Source of the DNA: Hoeflea phototrophica DFL-43
Lineage (GTDB): Bacteria > Pseudomonadota > Alphaproteobacteria > Rhizobiales > Rhizobiaceae
Reading direction: 5' to 3'
Length of the DNA: 64,000 bases
Assembly: GCF_000154705.2 (NCBI RefSeq)
Contig: NZ_CM002917.1
Location: 3,111,853 to 3,175,852, forward strand
The notes under the pieces were generated by a model. That model worked only from the letters and a program-made list of their open reading frames with translations. It ran no database searches and was not told where the DNA came from. Positions 1-8,765 of the stretch are shown one piece after another; position 1 is the stretch's first letter, and every line of letters begins with the position of its first letter. The position numbers were made by a program, and so were the translations under genes.

Positions 1-839
1 TGGATATCCGGCTGCGCTTCCCATTTGATGAGCCTGGCCGGTTCGGGTCCTGCGACAGCGGTCATGGCATCAATCAGCTGGCGAATGGTCCACATCCGGC
101 CCGGCATCATCATGCAGCGGTTCTGACCCAGGTCAGCCTCCGGGATCTCAGCTCCTTTGATGAGGTTTTCAACGCATTTTCGGGGAGACAGATAATAATG
201 CGGGAAATCGTCATCGACGGGGCAGATCGCCTCCTGCCCATTCAATGGTTCGCGCAAAATCGAGGACATGAAGCTTGACGCGGCCCGGTTCGGTTTTCCC
301 GGCCGGACCGATATCGTAGGAAGCCGGAAGCCGCGCCCATCCACAAAGCCTTTGCGCGAATAATCATTGATCAGGAGTTCACCGACTGCCTTCTGTGCGC
401 CGTAGGATGTTTGCGGGTTGAGGAAGGTGTGGTCGACAATCGGATCCGGCACTTCCCCACCATAGACGGCAATGGACGATGTAAAGATCACGACCGGTTT
501 CGTGCCCAAAGTCCGCGCGCGTTCGAGCACATTGAGTGTCCCCATCATGTTGATCCGCCAGCCTGCCTCGAAGTCTTCTTCGGCATGGGCAGACACGATG
601 GCGGCCAGGAGATAGATCACCTGTGTGTCTTGCGTCACCACGCTGGCAACTGAAGCCGGATCGGCAATGTCGCATGTCGTGGTTTGGACCTCAAAAGGGG
701 CAGCCAGAGGAGCCGGGTCGACCACGTCGGCGAGGACAAGTCTGGAAATCGGCTGCCCACGCAGAAGACCTCGTGTGGCCAGGGAGGCCGCAAGTTTCTG
801 TCCGACAACACCTCCGCCGCCAATGATCAAAATGTTCAT
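1..839 (-). CDS. denD: NAD-dependent epimerase/dehydratase, D-erythronate dehydrogenase-like (partial, C-terminus off window)
   Basis: Extended short-chain dehydrogenase; the first 279 residues are visible and the frame is open to the window edge. The N-terminus has a glycine-rich GxxGxxG nucleotide loop (Gly7, Gly10, Gly13), Ser121/Ser122 precede the active site, and the YGAQK motif supplies catalytic Tyr146 and Lys150. The overall pattern (IIGGGGVVGQKL start, SVRPGKPN segment) resembles the DenD family, which oxidises D-erythronate with NAD. The ATG overlaps the stop of kdgK by four bases (ATGA), so it is the translationally coupled last visible gene of the idnD operon. Substrate is inferred from family resemblance and the sugar-acid context; another aldonate is equally possible. 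Confidence 0.7.
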   Translation of the reverse strand, partial: MNILIIGGGGVVGQKLAASLATRGLLRGQPISRLVLADVVDPAPLAAPFEVQTTTCDIADPASVASVVTQDTQVIYLLAAIVSAHAEEDFEAGWRINMMGTLNVLERARTLGTKPVVIFTSSIAVYGGEVPDPIVDHTFLNPQTSYGAQKAVGELLINDYSRKGFVDGRGFRLPTISVRPGKPNRAASSFMSSILREPLNGQEAICPVDDDFPHYYLSPRKCVENLIKGAEIPEADLGQNRCMMMPGRMWTIRQLIDAMTAVAGPEPARLIKWEAQPDI

Positions 840-1759
840 GGTTGTTCTCCCTGTTGGAAAATCTCCGGCACCAAGGCGCCCGGCGCTTGAATCACCCGCG
901 CGGCCAGAATTGTGGCGGCTTTTGCCGCATCTTGAAGTGATTTGCCCGTTGCCAGGCCGGCCATCAGACCTGCTGCGAAACTGTCACCCGCTGCGGTGCT
1001 GTCGATGACCTTGTCGACCGTACTTGTCGCCAATTCGAAAGCGCCGCCGGCTTTCGAAAAGCCGGTGAGCGGATCCGCGCCATTCTTGACCAGCACCGTT
1101 TTGGCACCGGCTTTGCAATAACGTTCTATCGTGTCCTTGGGGGTGGCGTCCCCAAACAGGGCCCCATCTTCATCAAAGCTGGGCAAGACAACATCGGCCA
1201 CACTTGCACCCAGCATCAGCCCCGCGCGCATTGTGTCTGCGTCTTCCCAGAGTCGCGGTCGCAAGTTGGTATCGAATGAAACCATCGCGCCTTGCGCCCT
1301 TGCCTGGCCGATCGCATAGCACAGGCTGCTGCGGTGCTGCGGAGAGAGTATGGCGAGCGTAATGCCCGAAAAATGCACCATGCCTGCCTGTGCCAGATGC
1401 TGCGCCAGGAACCGCTCGTCCTCGGCCAGCAACCGCGCTGCCGACTCACTGCGCCAGTAGGAAAAGCTGCGCTCGCCCGCCTCGGTTGAAATCATGTAGA
1501 GCCCTACGGTCCGGGCCGGAACGAGCCGCAAGGCATCGGTTTGAATGCCCGCCTCGCGGAAGAAACCACACATCTCATCGGAGACCGCATCTTCACCGAT
1601 TCCCGACAGATACCCCACTGTCCAGGTCTGGGGCAGCAATCGGCGCGCGTACCATGCCGTGTTGAACGTGTCGCCGGCAAACCCGCGGCGATAGGTATCT
1701 GGCGCAATTTGTGCCAGTTCCACCATGCATTCACCTATGGAGAGAAAATGCTGCTTCAC
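836..1759 (-). CDS. kdgK: 2-keto-3-deoxygluconate kinase (PfkB family)
   Basis: Ribokinase/PfkB-family kinase of 307 aa expected to phosphorylate 2-keto-3-deoxygluconate to KDPG in the semi-phosphorylative Entner-Doudoroff route. The N-terminal SIGECMVEL segment and the GFAGDTFNTAWY segment are typical of KdgK. The C-terminal PfkB signature DSTAAGDSFAAG lies at residues 253-264, with Asp259 as the catalytic base. The frame starts at GTG; the next in-frame ATG would cut off the conserved SIGEC start, so GTG is preferred although the ribosome binding site is poor. It follows the FAH-family gene by 64 bases and overlaps denD by four bases. Phosphorylation of a pentose-derived keto-deoxy acid instead cannot be excluded. 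Confidence 0.85.
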   Translation of the reverse strand: MKQHFLSIGECMVELAQIAPDTYRRGFAGDTFNTAWYARRLLPQTWTVGYLSGIGEDAVSDEMCGFFREAGIQTDALRLVPARTVGLYMISTEAGERSFSYWRSESAARLLAEDERFLAQHLAQAGMVHFSGITLAILSPQHRSSLCYAIGQARAQGAMVSFDTNLRPRLWEDADTMRAGLMLGASVADVVLPSFDEDGALFGDATPKDTIERYCKAGAKTVLVKNGADPLTGFSKAGGAFELATSTVDKVIDSTAAGDSFAAGLMAGLATGKSLQDAAKAATILAARVIQAPGALVPEIFQQGEQP

Positions 1760-1823
1760 AGGGGCACCCGATTGTCCGCCTGCCCCGGATCACATCGTAT
1801 GGCTTCAAAGAGGCCGGCCTTGA

Positions 1824-2975
1824 TCACAGCAAATCCCTTTTGGCGAGATTGGTCATAAGCGCGCGGAGACCGAATTTCCATTGCGGGCACTCCGTGGACA
1901 GGCGAACCGTGTTTGTGAGTGTGCCCAACGAGCTTTCCGAGATTCTGACCACGTCTTCGACATGATGCGTAAACCCCTGCCCCGGCGCATCGCGGTCTTG
2001 CACCGGCGCAAACATCGTTCCGCAAAAAAGCATGAATCCGTCAGGATATTGATGGTGCGCCCCAATCGTCTGAGCGACGAGATCGGCAGGATCGCGGCTG
2101 ATCTCCGACATCGAGGACGACCCCTCCAGTTCGAAGCCATCCGTTCCGCTGATCGTCATTCGCAGCTCCGCGGCGCGAACCTCATTGAGCGTGAAGCTGT
2201 CATCGAAGAGGCGAATGGCCGGCCCGATGGAGCAAGAGGCATTGTTGTCCTTCGCCTTGCCCAAAAGCAACGCGGAGCGTCCTTCCACATCCCGCAGGTT
2301 AACGTCATTGCCAAGGGTTGCACCAACAATACGGCCATCGGGGTTGACCGCCAGAACAATTTCAGGCTCCGGGTTGTTCCAGCTTGAAACAGGATGAAGC
2401 CCAACTGCCGCCCCCCAGCCAACCGACGACATCGGCTGCGACTTGGTGAAGACTTCCGCGTCCGGCCCGATTCCGACCTCGAGATATTGCGACCAGAGCC
2501 CTTCGCCAAGAAGGACGTTTTTGACCTCTTGAGCATGGGCCGATCCGGGCACAAGTCCGGCAAGGCTGTCGCCAAGGATACCGCCGACTTTTGCCCGGAT
2601 TGCTTCAGCCCGGTCAGGATCACCCGCCGCTTGCTCTTCAATCACCCTTTCGACCATCGAGGATGCAAAGGTCACGCCACAGGCCTTGATCGCCTGAAGA
2701 TCGCAAGGTGCCAGCCAACGCAGATCATCTGGTCCGGCATCAGGTGTGGAGCCGGCCAAAAGATCGGAAAGGCTGCAGATATCTTCGCCTGCGGCAGAGC
2801 GCGCTGTTGCCAATGGATCGGCAGAGGCCAGAAGATCAGCCATTGTCGGATGCGCGGTCACAGTGATGTCGATCACCCGATCACCGTCCAACCGCACCAG
2901 CGCGGGACCGGTCCCGGGACGCCAGACGCGGCCGACAAATGTGGCCTCTGGTGATGGATTGTGTTCTGGCAGCAT
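1824..2975 (-). CDS. Fumarylacetoacetate hydrolase family protein, 2-keto-3-deoxy-acid dehydratase (XylX-like)
   Basis: A 383-residue FAH-fold protein with a long N-terminal region, the size of Caulobacter-type XylX (2-keto-3-deoxy-D-arabinonate dehydratase) rather than the shorter 280-residue hydrolases. Such enzymes dehydrate 2-keto-3-deoxypentonates to alpha-ketoglutarate semialdehyde. Visible FAH features include an acidic metal-site region around NPEPEIVLAVNPDG and the downstream GNDVNLRDVEGRS segment. The start is set by an ATG preceded by GAGGA. It lies 12 bases after the FAD-linked oxidase and 64 bases before kdgK in one operon. Together with the XylD-like dehydratase at 11124 this gives a possible Weimberg-type branch; the exact substrate is inferred. 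Confidence 0.7.
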   Translation of the reverse strand: MLPEHNPSPEATFVGRVWRPGTGPALVRLDGDRVIDITVTAHPTMADLLASADPLATARSAAGEDICSLSDLLAGSTPDAGPDDLRWLAPCDLQAIKACGVTFASSMVERVIEEQAAGDPDRAEAIRAKVGGILGDSLAGLVPGSAHAQEVKNVLLGEGLWSQYLEVGIGPDAEVFTKSQPMSSVGWGAAVGLHPVSSWNNPEPEIVLAVNPDGRIVGATLGNDVNLRDVEGRSALLLGKAKDNNASCSIGPAIRLFDDSFTLNEVRAAELRMTISGTDGFELEGSSSMSEISRDPADLVAQTIGAHHQYPDGFMLFCGTMFAPVQDRDAPGQGFTHHVEDVVRISESSLGTLTNTVRLSTECPQWKFGLRALMTNLAKRDLL

Positions 2976-2987
2976 CGGCAGGCTTCC

Positions 2988-4364
2988 TCAGTTTGCGGCG
3001 GGCAACATCTTGCCCGGGTTCAGGATGTTGCTGGGATCGAACCCAGCTTTGATCGCCCGCATATAGGCGAGCGCCGGTCCGTGTTCGGCGGTCATGAATT
3101 TCTGCTTGCCCAAACCGACCCCGTGTTCGCCACTGACTGTCCCGCCCAGACGCAGCGCGGTTTCGGCCAATGCGCTCGTGAACTCTTCCGCGCGGGCCAT
3201 TTCGTCGGGGTCATTTGGGTCGACACTCAGCCCGGCGTGAAAATTGCCATCGCCGACATGACCGACAATCGTTGATGTCAAGCCAAGCCGCACTGCATCC
3301 CGTTGGGCTTGAAGCACCGCCTCGGCCAGCCGTGAGATCGGAACACAGACATCGGTTGGCCAGATATGACCACCTGCGCCAAGTGCGGCGCTGGCGTAAT
3401 GGGACTTGTGCCGCATCGCCCAAAGCGCGTTCCGCGCCTCGGTGGTGTCGGCGGTTTCCCAGCCTTTCGCGCCGTAATCGGCGGCAATCTCTTCAAACGT
3501 CGCGGACTGTTCCTCGACCCCGGCCTGCGTGCCATGAAACTCCAGAAAGAGATGCGGTTCTTCCGGCAGGCCCGCTCCCGAGTACTTGTTGAAGCCCCGA
3601 ACCATCATTTCATCCAGGAGTTCGATCCTTGCCATTGGCAGACCGGACTGGATCGTCAGGATCACACAATTGACCGCATCCTCCACCGACGCGAAGCGGC
3701 AGGTCGCGGCCTTGATGGCTTCCGGAATGCCCTGCAGACGCAAGGTCACTTCGGTAATGATTCCGAGCGTCCCTTCAGATCCGATAAGGAGATGCGTAAG
3801 ATCATACCCCGTCGATGATTTGCGCGCATGGCTGCCCGTGCGGATGATCGTCCCATCGGCCATCACCGCCTCAAGCGCGAGAATGTTCTCCCGCATCGTG
3901 CCATAGCGTACGGCAGTGGTGCCGCTGGCCCGTGTCGCGGCCATTCCGCCGATGCTGGCATCGGCGCCGGGATCAATCGGAAAGAACAGTCCGGTTGCAC
4001 GAAGTTCTTCGTTCAGCCGGATGCGGGTGATGCCCGGTTGCACGACAACATTGAGGTCTTCTGCGTTGATCTTCAGTATGTTGCTCATGCGCCCCATATC
4101 GAGGCTGATGCCACCAGATGTGCACAGATGCTGGCCCTCCAATGACGACGCCGCGCCATATGGAACCACGGGACATGTTTCCGCGTTGCAAATCTTGAGA
4201 ATCGCGGAAATCTCTTCAGTGGTCTCTGGAAAGCCCACCGCATCGGGCGGCGTCAGGGGATAGTAGGTTTCGTTCTGACCATGCTGGTCGAGGACCGCGC
4301 CGCTGGTGACAAGCCGGTCGCCCAGCAGCCCAGCCAGTTGGCTTATGGCCCCTGCAATTGCCAT
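2988..4364 (-). CDS. FAD-linked 2-hydroxyacid oxidase/dehydrogenase (D-lactate dehydrogenase/GlcD family)
   Basis: A 458-residue vanillyl-alcohol-oxidase/GlcD-type flavoprotein. It shows the FAD-binding PCMH region (VVPYGAASSLEGQ, then IGGMAATRASGTTAVRYG), and near the C-terminus the VGHVGDGNFH and SGEHGVGLGK motifs of D-lactate dehydrogenase (cytochrome) and glycolate oxidase GlcD. It probably oxidises a 2-hydroxy acid to the 2-keto acid and passes electrons to the respiratory chain. The open frame extends far upstream of the family N-terminus, but the ATG at 4364 overlaps the lysE-type stop by one base (TAATG) and fits the family, so it is taken as the start. The substrate is not identifiable; in this operon a sugar-derived hydroxy acid is likely. 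Confidence 0.85.
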   Translation of the reverse strand: MAIAGAISQLAGLLGDRLVTSGAVLDQHGQNETYYPLTPPDAVGFPETTEEISAILKICNAETCPVVPYGAASSLEGQHLCTSGGISLDMGRMSNILKINAEDLNVVVQPGITRIRLNEELRATGLFFPIDPGADASIGGMAATRASGTTAVRYGTMRENILALEAVMADGTIIRTGSHARKSSTGYDLTHLLIGSEGTLGIITEVTLRLQGIPEAIKAATCRFASVEDAVNCVILTIQSGLPMARIELLDEMMVRGFNKYSGAGLPEEPHLFLEFHGTQAGVEEQSATFEEIAADYGAKGWETADTTEARNALWAMRHKSHYASAALGAGGHIWPTDVCVPISRLAEAVLQAQRDAVRLGLTSTIVGHVGDGNFHAGLSVDPNDPDEMARAEEFTSALAETALRLGGTVSGEHGVGLGKQKFMTAEHGPALAYMRAIKAGFDPSNILNPGKMLPAAN

Positions 4365-4963
4365 TACACGCTCCGTGATGTGGACCAAAGCGCCAGTGCG
4401 ACGACGCCCAGCATGGACAATGCCATGAGGATATTGATTGCGCGTTGGGTCCGCGTTGGCAGGTTGAGTCGGTTTAGGGACACCCCGGCCCACAGCCATG
4501 CAAGGTGAATGGGAATCCAGATCGCGTTCATGATCAGCGCCTTGGTGACCATCTCGAACAGGAAACTGTTGGGAGCATAATTGAACCCGAGGATCAGTGA
4601 ACTGTTGACAGCATAGGCCTTGGGATTGATCGCCTGAAGCATCACGCCACCCAATACACCCGGCGCCGTCTTGGCCTCCATGAAGGAGATCTTGGCCCCG
4701 GCGAAGGCGATCCGCGCCGCGAGATAAAGCAGATACCCGACCGACCCGACCATCAGCACCATGCGCAGCCAAGGCACCGACAGGATGATCGCTGCAAGCC
4801 CTGTCATAACTGACAGCATCACGAGATTTGTGCCGATGAACAGACCCAGGACGTAGCGCAGCGACGGGCGAAACCCATAGGCGGCCCCGAAGCCGGCTGT
4901 GGTCATCACGCCTGGTCCGGGGGTGATGATCAAAAACAGCACCGCAGCCGCGAATGTCAGCAT
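4364..4963 (-). CDS. LysE/RhtB family exporter
   Basis: A 199-residue, highly hydrophobic membrane protein with the N-terminal PGPGVMTTAGFGAAYG segment characteristic of LysE/RhtB exporters and about six predicted transmembrane helices. The family exports amino acids and related small metabolites through the inner membrane. It is coupled to both neighbours by one-base stop/start overlaps (TGATG with idnD, TAATG with the FAD oxidase). Its position inside a sugar-acid operon suggests efflux of a pathway intermediate or side product, but no substrate can be read from the sequence. Confidence 0.85.
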   Translation of the reverse strand: MLTFAAAVLFLIITPGPGVMTTAGFGAAYGFRPSLRYVLGLFIGTNLVMLSVMTGLAAIILSVPWLRMVLMVGSVGYLLYLAARIAFAGAKISFMEAKTAPGVLGGVMLQAINPKAYAVNSSLILGFNYAPNSFLFEMVTKALIMNAIWIPIHLAWLWAGVSLNRLNLPTRTQRAINILMALSMLGVVALALWSTSRSV

Positions 4964-5994
4964 CAGGAGAACTCCAACTGCACCTTCATCGCCTTGCTTC
5001 GGTCAGATGCAGTGGCGAAGGCGGTCTCGTACTCAGACAAGGGGAAGCTGTGCGTGATCAAAGGCGCGACGTCGATCAGTCCCTTGCGCATCAGATCAAC
5101 CGCGACGGCAAATTCTTCGTGAAAGCGGAATGAACCACGCAGCACCAACTCCTTGGCGGTGATCTGCATCATCGGGACGGACATGTCTCCGGACAGGCCG
5201 AGTTGAACAAGCACACCGCGTGGACGCAGCGCTGCGATCCCGGCGGCCAAAGCGGGCTCTGCGCCGGAACACTCGAAGTGAACGTCCATGCTGCCTTTGC
5301 CCTGTTGATATTGTGTCAGCGCATCAGCTTCTGTTCTGGTGTTCAACACCACATCGGCACCGGCTGCCTTGGCAAAATCAAGGACGGTGTCAGCAATGTC
5401 TGTCGCAATGATCTGTGCTGCACCGGCGCGGCGGGCGGCAAGAATCACCAGCACACCAATCGGGCCGCACCCTGTGACAAGAACCCGTCGGCCCAGCATT
5501 TCCCCTGCGTTGCGCACGGCGTGAAGGCAAACCGCGAGCGGTTCAGCCATCGCCGCTTGAGCGGCAGTCAGCCCTTGCGCGTTTACACATTGCGTGGCGT
5601 CGGCCACAAGCGTCTCGCGAAACGCCCCCTGAATGTGCGGAAATGGCATGGCTGAACCGTAAAAGCGCATGCTCAGGCACTGATTCGGCAGACCGCGGAG
5701 GCATTCACCACACGCACCACAGGGGCGCGAGGGCGACACAGCAACCAGATCACCCTCTTTAAATCCGGTCACTCCTTCTCCCAAGGCGCTGATTTCCCCG
5801 GCGACTTCATGACCCAGTATCATGGGTTCACGCAGGCGCACCGACCCGAAGCCGCCATGGTTGAAATAGTGCAGGTCTGAGCCGCAAATTCCGCCGCGTC
5901 GCATGCGAATGGCGACCTGCCCCGGACCCGGAACAGCGTCCTCACAGGAATCAAGACGCAGATCATGGGCCGCGTGGGCATAAAGCGCTTTCAT
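4963..5994 (-). CDS. idnD: L-idonate 5-dehydrogenase (zinc-dependent MDR family)
   Basis: A 343-residue medium-chain alcohol dehydrogenase resembling rhizobial L-idonate 5-dehydrogenases, which interconvert L-idonate and 5-ketogluconate. The catalytic zinc ligands are Cys37, His62 and Glu63 (GHEVAGE); structural zinc cysteines are Cys92, Cys95, Cys98 and Cys106. A Rossmann region (VLVTGCGPIGVLVILAA) follows. The frame extends 15 codons upstream, but the ATG at 5994 has a strong GGAGG site six to eight bases ahead and begins with the family-typical MKALYAHAAHDLRL. It is the first gene of the minus-strand operon, divergent from an idnO-type gene, and the GntR-type palindrome lies 47 bases upstream. 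Confidence 0.82.
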   Translation of the reverse strand: MKALYAHAAHDLRLDSCEDAVPGPGQVAIRMRRGGICGSDLHYFNHGGFGSVRLREPMILGHEVAGEISALGEGVTGFKEGDLVAVSPSRPCGACGECLRGLPNQCLSMRFYGSAMPFPHIQGAFRETLVADATQCVNAQGLTAAQAAMAEPLAVCLHAVRNAGEMLGRRVLVTGCGPIGVLVILAARRAGAAQIIATDIADTVLDFAKAAGADVVLNTRTEADALTQYQQGKGSMDVHFECSGAEPALAAGIAALRPRGVLVQLGLSGDMSVPMMQITAKELVLRGSFRFHEEFAVAVDLMRKGLIDVAPLITHSFPLSEYETAFATASDRSKAMKVQLEFS

Positions 5995-6040
5995 GGCAAG
6001 CTCCTCCCTCCATCGGGGTTGCGCTTGCAATGCCCCCAAG

Positions 6041-6052
6041 ATGGTATACCAT
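6041..6052. promoter_or_regulatory. Palindromic GntR-type operator in the idnD/idnO divergent promoter
   Basis: ATGGTATACCAT is a perfect 12-base palindrome placed 47 bases upstream of idnD and 68 bases upstream of the idnO-type start. The same TGGTATACCA core recurs at 11064, 24029 and 24084, always in front of genes of the same sugar-acid island. GntR/FadR-type regulators bind short palindromes of this kind, so it is assigned to the FCD regulator at 24173-24835 by inference. Confidence 0.75.
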
Positions 6053-6118
6053 TTTAATCAAGACGGGTTTACCCCGCAATGTCAATGCCGCGGAAACAGC
6101 CGGCACACGGGAGGACAC

Positions 6119-6880
6119 ATGCAACTGTTCAGCTTGAGCGGCAGGACCGCGATTGTCACAGGATCATCCATGGGCATAGGCTTTGCCCTGTCGCGTGGCC
6201 TGGCGCAAGCGGGCGCAAAGCTTGTGCTGAACGCGCGAAACGCAGACCGGCTTGAGAAGGCGGCCAACACCCTGCGCGCCGAAGGGGCCGACATTGTTAC
6301 GCTTGCTTTTGACGTGACCGATCCCGATGCGGCGCGAACAGCAGTGGACGCTTATGAGGCCGAGCATGGCCCGATCGATATCCTCGTCAACAATGCCGGC
6401 ATGCAGCACCGGACGCCGCTTGAGGATTTTCCCGCTGAGATGTTCGAAAAGCTCATGCTCACCAATGTGAATTCGGTCTTCTACGTCGGCCAGGCGGTTG
6501 CGCGGCATATGATCAAGCGCGGCGCAGGCAAGATCGTCAACATCGCCAGCGTACAGACGGCCCTCGCCCGCCCCGGTATCGCGCCCTACACAACCACCAA
6601 GGGGGCGGTCGCGAACCTGACCAAGGGAATGGCGACCGACTGGGCGAAATACGGATTGAATTGCAACGCCATTGCGCCTGGCTATTTCGACACGCCGTTG
6701 AATGCGGCGCTGGTTGCGGATCCGGAGTTCAGCGCCTGGCTGGAAAAACGCACACCGGCGGGCCGCTGGGGCAACGTTGAAGAGCTGATAGGTGCCTGCA
6801 TCTTCCTGTCTTCCGACGCTGCAAGTTTCGTAAACGGTCATACGCTTTTCGTTGATGGCGGCATCACGGCAAGCCTCTAA
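6119..6880 (+). CDS. idnO: SDR family oxidoreductase, gluconate 5-dehydrogenase-like
   Basis: Classical SDR of 253 residues. The TGSSMGIG cofactor loop is at residues 14-21, NNAG at 91-94, and the catalytic triad is Ser144, Tyr157 and Lys161. Size and pairing with idnD fit gluconate 5-dehydrogenase, which reduces 5-ketogluconate to D-gluconate. The ATG at 6119 has GGGAGG just upstream; a longer reading frame from 5993 would run through the operator and is rejected. It is divergent from idnD and is followed after 13 bases by a beta-hydroxyacid dehydrogenase. A 3-oxo acid reductase of another sugar acid is the main alternative. Confidence 0.72.
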   Translation: MQLFSLSGRTAIVTGSSMGIGFALSRGLAQAGAKLVLNARNADRLEKAANTLRAEGADIVTLAFDVTDPDAARTAVDAYEAEHGPIDILVNNAGMQHRTPLEDFPAEMFEKLMLTNVNSVFYVGQAVARHMIKRGAGKIVNIASVQTALARPGIAPYTTTKGAVANLTKGMATDWAKYGLNCNAIAPGYFDTPLNAALVADPEFSAWLEKRTPAGRWGNVEELIGACIFLSSDAASFVNGHTLFVDGGITASL

Positions 6881-6893
6881 GGGAGAGAAGAAC

Positions 6894-7820
6894 ATGAGCG
6901 ACAAACGCGTCATTGGTTTTATCGGTGTCGGCCTGATGGGCCACGGCATGGCCAAGAACATCCTGAAAGGTGGATATCCGCTCGTCATCAAGGGCAATCG
7001 CAACCGGGTGCCGGTGGACAGCCTTCTCGGCATGGGGGCGACGGAGGTGCGGTCAGCCAGGGAAATGGCCCAGCAATGCGATATTATCCATCTGTGCCTG
7101 TCCAACTCGCCACAGGTCGAGGCAATGATGCGCGGGCCAGATGGCATCTTGGCCGGCGCCCGGGAGGGCCTGATCGTTGTGGATACGACCACCGCCGATC
7201 CCACCTCGACAATGGCGCTGGCCGAAGAAATGGCAGCCAAAGGCGTTCACATGGTGGACGCCCCTCTGGGCCGGACCCCGAAAGAAGCGGAATCGGGCAC
7301 ACTCGACGCCATGGTCGGCGCCTCAGACGAAGCCTTTGAAAAAGTGAAACCGGTGATCGAATGCTGGAGCGGTTCGATCAATCACATCGGACCTGTCGGC
7401 TCTGGGCACAAGATGAAGCTCATCATGAACTTCATGTCGATGTCCTATGCATCAGTCTATGCAGAGGCGTTGAGCATCGCGGTGAAGTCCGGCCTCACAC
7501 CCCAGTCGGTACGGGACGTTATGGCGCCGTCACGCATGGGCTGCGGATTCTTTGATACATTCTTCTCGGCCGCGGTTGGTGGCGATCCGAATGCGCATAA
7601 ATTCGCGATCGCAAACGCAGCCAAGGACGTGCGCTATGTCGCCAGCATGGCGACTGCTGCAGGTGTGATGAACCCCATAGGGGCGGCCGTGCGCAACTAT
7701 TTTGATCAAGCCGTGGCCACCGGCAAGGGCGGGGATTTCGTCCCGACGATCGCCAACCACATTGCAGCATTGAACGGCTGTGACCTGCCCGCAGCGGTCA
7801 AGAAAGCCAACGAAAGCTAG
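6894..7820 (+). CDS. NAD(P)-dependent beta-hydroxyacid dehydrogenase (3-hydroxyisobutyrate dehydrogenase family)
   Basis: A 308-residue member of the 6-phosphogluconate/3-hydroxyisobutyrate dehydrogenase superfamily. The GxGxxG loop is at residues 11-16 (GFIGVGLMG) and the catalytic lysine motif GxGxxxKxxxN places Lys175 at the active site. These enzymes oxidise a beta-hydroxy acid to the semialdehyde or reduce tartronate semialdehyde. The start has a GGGAGAGAAG ribosome binding site. It lies between the idnO-type gene and a PhyH gene with short gaps, so all three are likely co-transcribed under the palindrome at 6041. Two more paralogous families occur at 14739 and 26915. The substrate is not determined. 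Confidence 0.85.
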   Translation: MSDKRVIGFIGVGLMGHGMAKNILKGGYPLVIKGNRNRVPVDSLLGMGATEVRSAREMAQQCDIIHLCLSNSPQVEAMMRGPDGILAGAREGLIVVDTTTADPTSTMALAEEMAAKGVHMVDAPLGRTPKEAESGTLDAMVGASDEAFEKVKPVIECWSGSINHIGPVGSGHKMKLIMNFMSMSYASVYAEALSIAVKSGLTPQSVRDVMAPSRMGCGFFDTFFSAAVGGDPNAHKFAIANAAKDVRYVASMATAAGVMNPIGAAVRNYFDQAVATGKGGDFVPTIANHIAALNGCDLPAAVKKANES

Positions 7821-7835
7821 GGAAAGGGCCGATGC

Positions 7836-8726
7836 ATGCTCACCGAAGGTCAAAAGGCGTTTTATGAGGAGAACGGCTATCTCTTGGTGGAGAATGCCGT
7901 CACCGCCGAGCAGCTTGAGCGGCTTCGCGAGATCACCCATGCGCTGATAGACGGGTCGCGAGACATCGTCGAAAGCAACGAGGTCTACGATCTTGATAAG
8001 GGGCACACGTCAGACACCCCCCGTCTCACCCGAATCAAACTGCCGCACAAGCGCGATCCCTATTTCTGGGAGCTTATCCGCAACTCGAAACTGACCGAGG
8101 TGCTGACAGGCCTTCTGGGGCCGCACACCAATCTGCTGACCTCGAAATTGAACACCAAGGCCCCTGGCGGCGGGCGGGCCGTGGAGTGGCATCAGGATTG
8201 GGCATTCTATCCGGCGACCAATGACAGCCTGCTGGCCTTCGGCCTCATGCTTGAAGATGTGGACGAGGCCAACGGACCGCTCATGGTGATTCCCGGCACT
8301 CACAAGGGGCCGGTCTTGAGCCATCAGGCCAACGGGTACTTCGCTGGAGCCATCGACCCCGACGATCCGGAATTCGAGAAGGACAAGGCGGTGACGTTGA
8401 CCGGGAAGGCCGGAGACATGACCGTGCATCACGCGCGCATTCTGCACGGGTCTGCGCCAAACATGAGCGACCGCAACCGACTGATCCTTTTTTACGAATG
8501 CAGTGCGTCGGATGCCTGGCCGATCCTTGGGGCATCGAGCTACATACATTCCCTCGGGCAGCGCGCGTATTGGGCTGACATTCAGGACCGCCAGATCACC
8601 GGTGAGCCGCAATTGGCGCCGCGCGTGGCGAATGTCCCGATCCGGATGCCGCTGCCCCCCGCCCCAGACACCGGATCGATCTTCAAGACACAGGAAAGCG
8701 CAGGCGCCAAGAGCGCGTTCACGTGA
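7836..8726 (+). CDS. Phytanoyl-CoA dioxygenase (PhyH) family protein
   Basis: A 296-residue Fe(II)/2-oxoglutarate dioxygenase-like protein. The metal-binding facial triad is readable as His119 and Asp121 (WHQDW) and a distal His204 (LHGSAPN), with Arg214 suited to 2-oxoglutarate binding. Bacterial members hydroxylate or oxidatively cleave small substrates; the substrate here is unknown. It follows the beta-hydroxyacid dehydrogenase by 15 bases with GGAAAGGG ahead of the ATG. A second PhyH gene at 18257 sits in the other sugar-acid operon, which hints that an oxygenase step is part of this catabolism, for example removing a substituent from an unusual sugar acid. Confidence 0.82.
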   Translation: MLTEGQKAFYEENGYLLVENAVTAEQLERLREITHALIDGSRDIVESNEVYDLDKGHTSDTPRLTRIKLPHKRDPYFWELIRNSKLTEVLTGLLGPHTNLLTSKLNTKAPGGGRAVEWHQDWAFYPATNDSLLAFGLMLEDVDEANGPLMVIPGTHKGPVLSHQANGYFAGAIDPDDPEFEKDKAVTLTGKAGDMTVHHARILHGSAPNMSDRNRLILFYECSASDAWPILGASSYIHSLGQRAYWADIQDRQITGEPQLAPRVANVPIRMPLPPAPDTGSIFKTQESAGAKSAFT

Positions 8727-8765
8727 GTGCCCTTTGGAGCCGGTCATCTTTGGATTGGATCGGCT

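Noticed and set aside
2988..4772. A 594-residue version of the FAD-linked oxidase
   Set aside because: The extra N-terminal 136 residues overlap the lysE-type gene, have no family match, and the TAATG overlap gives a better start.
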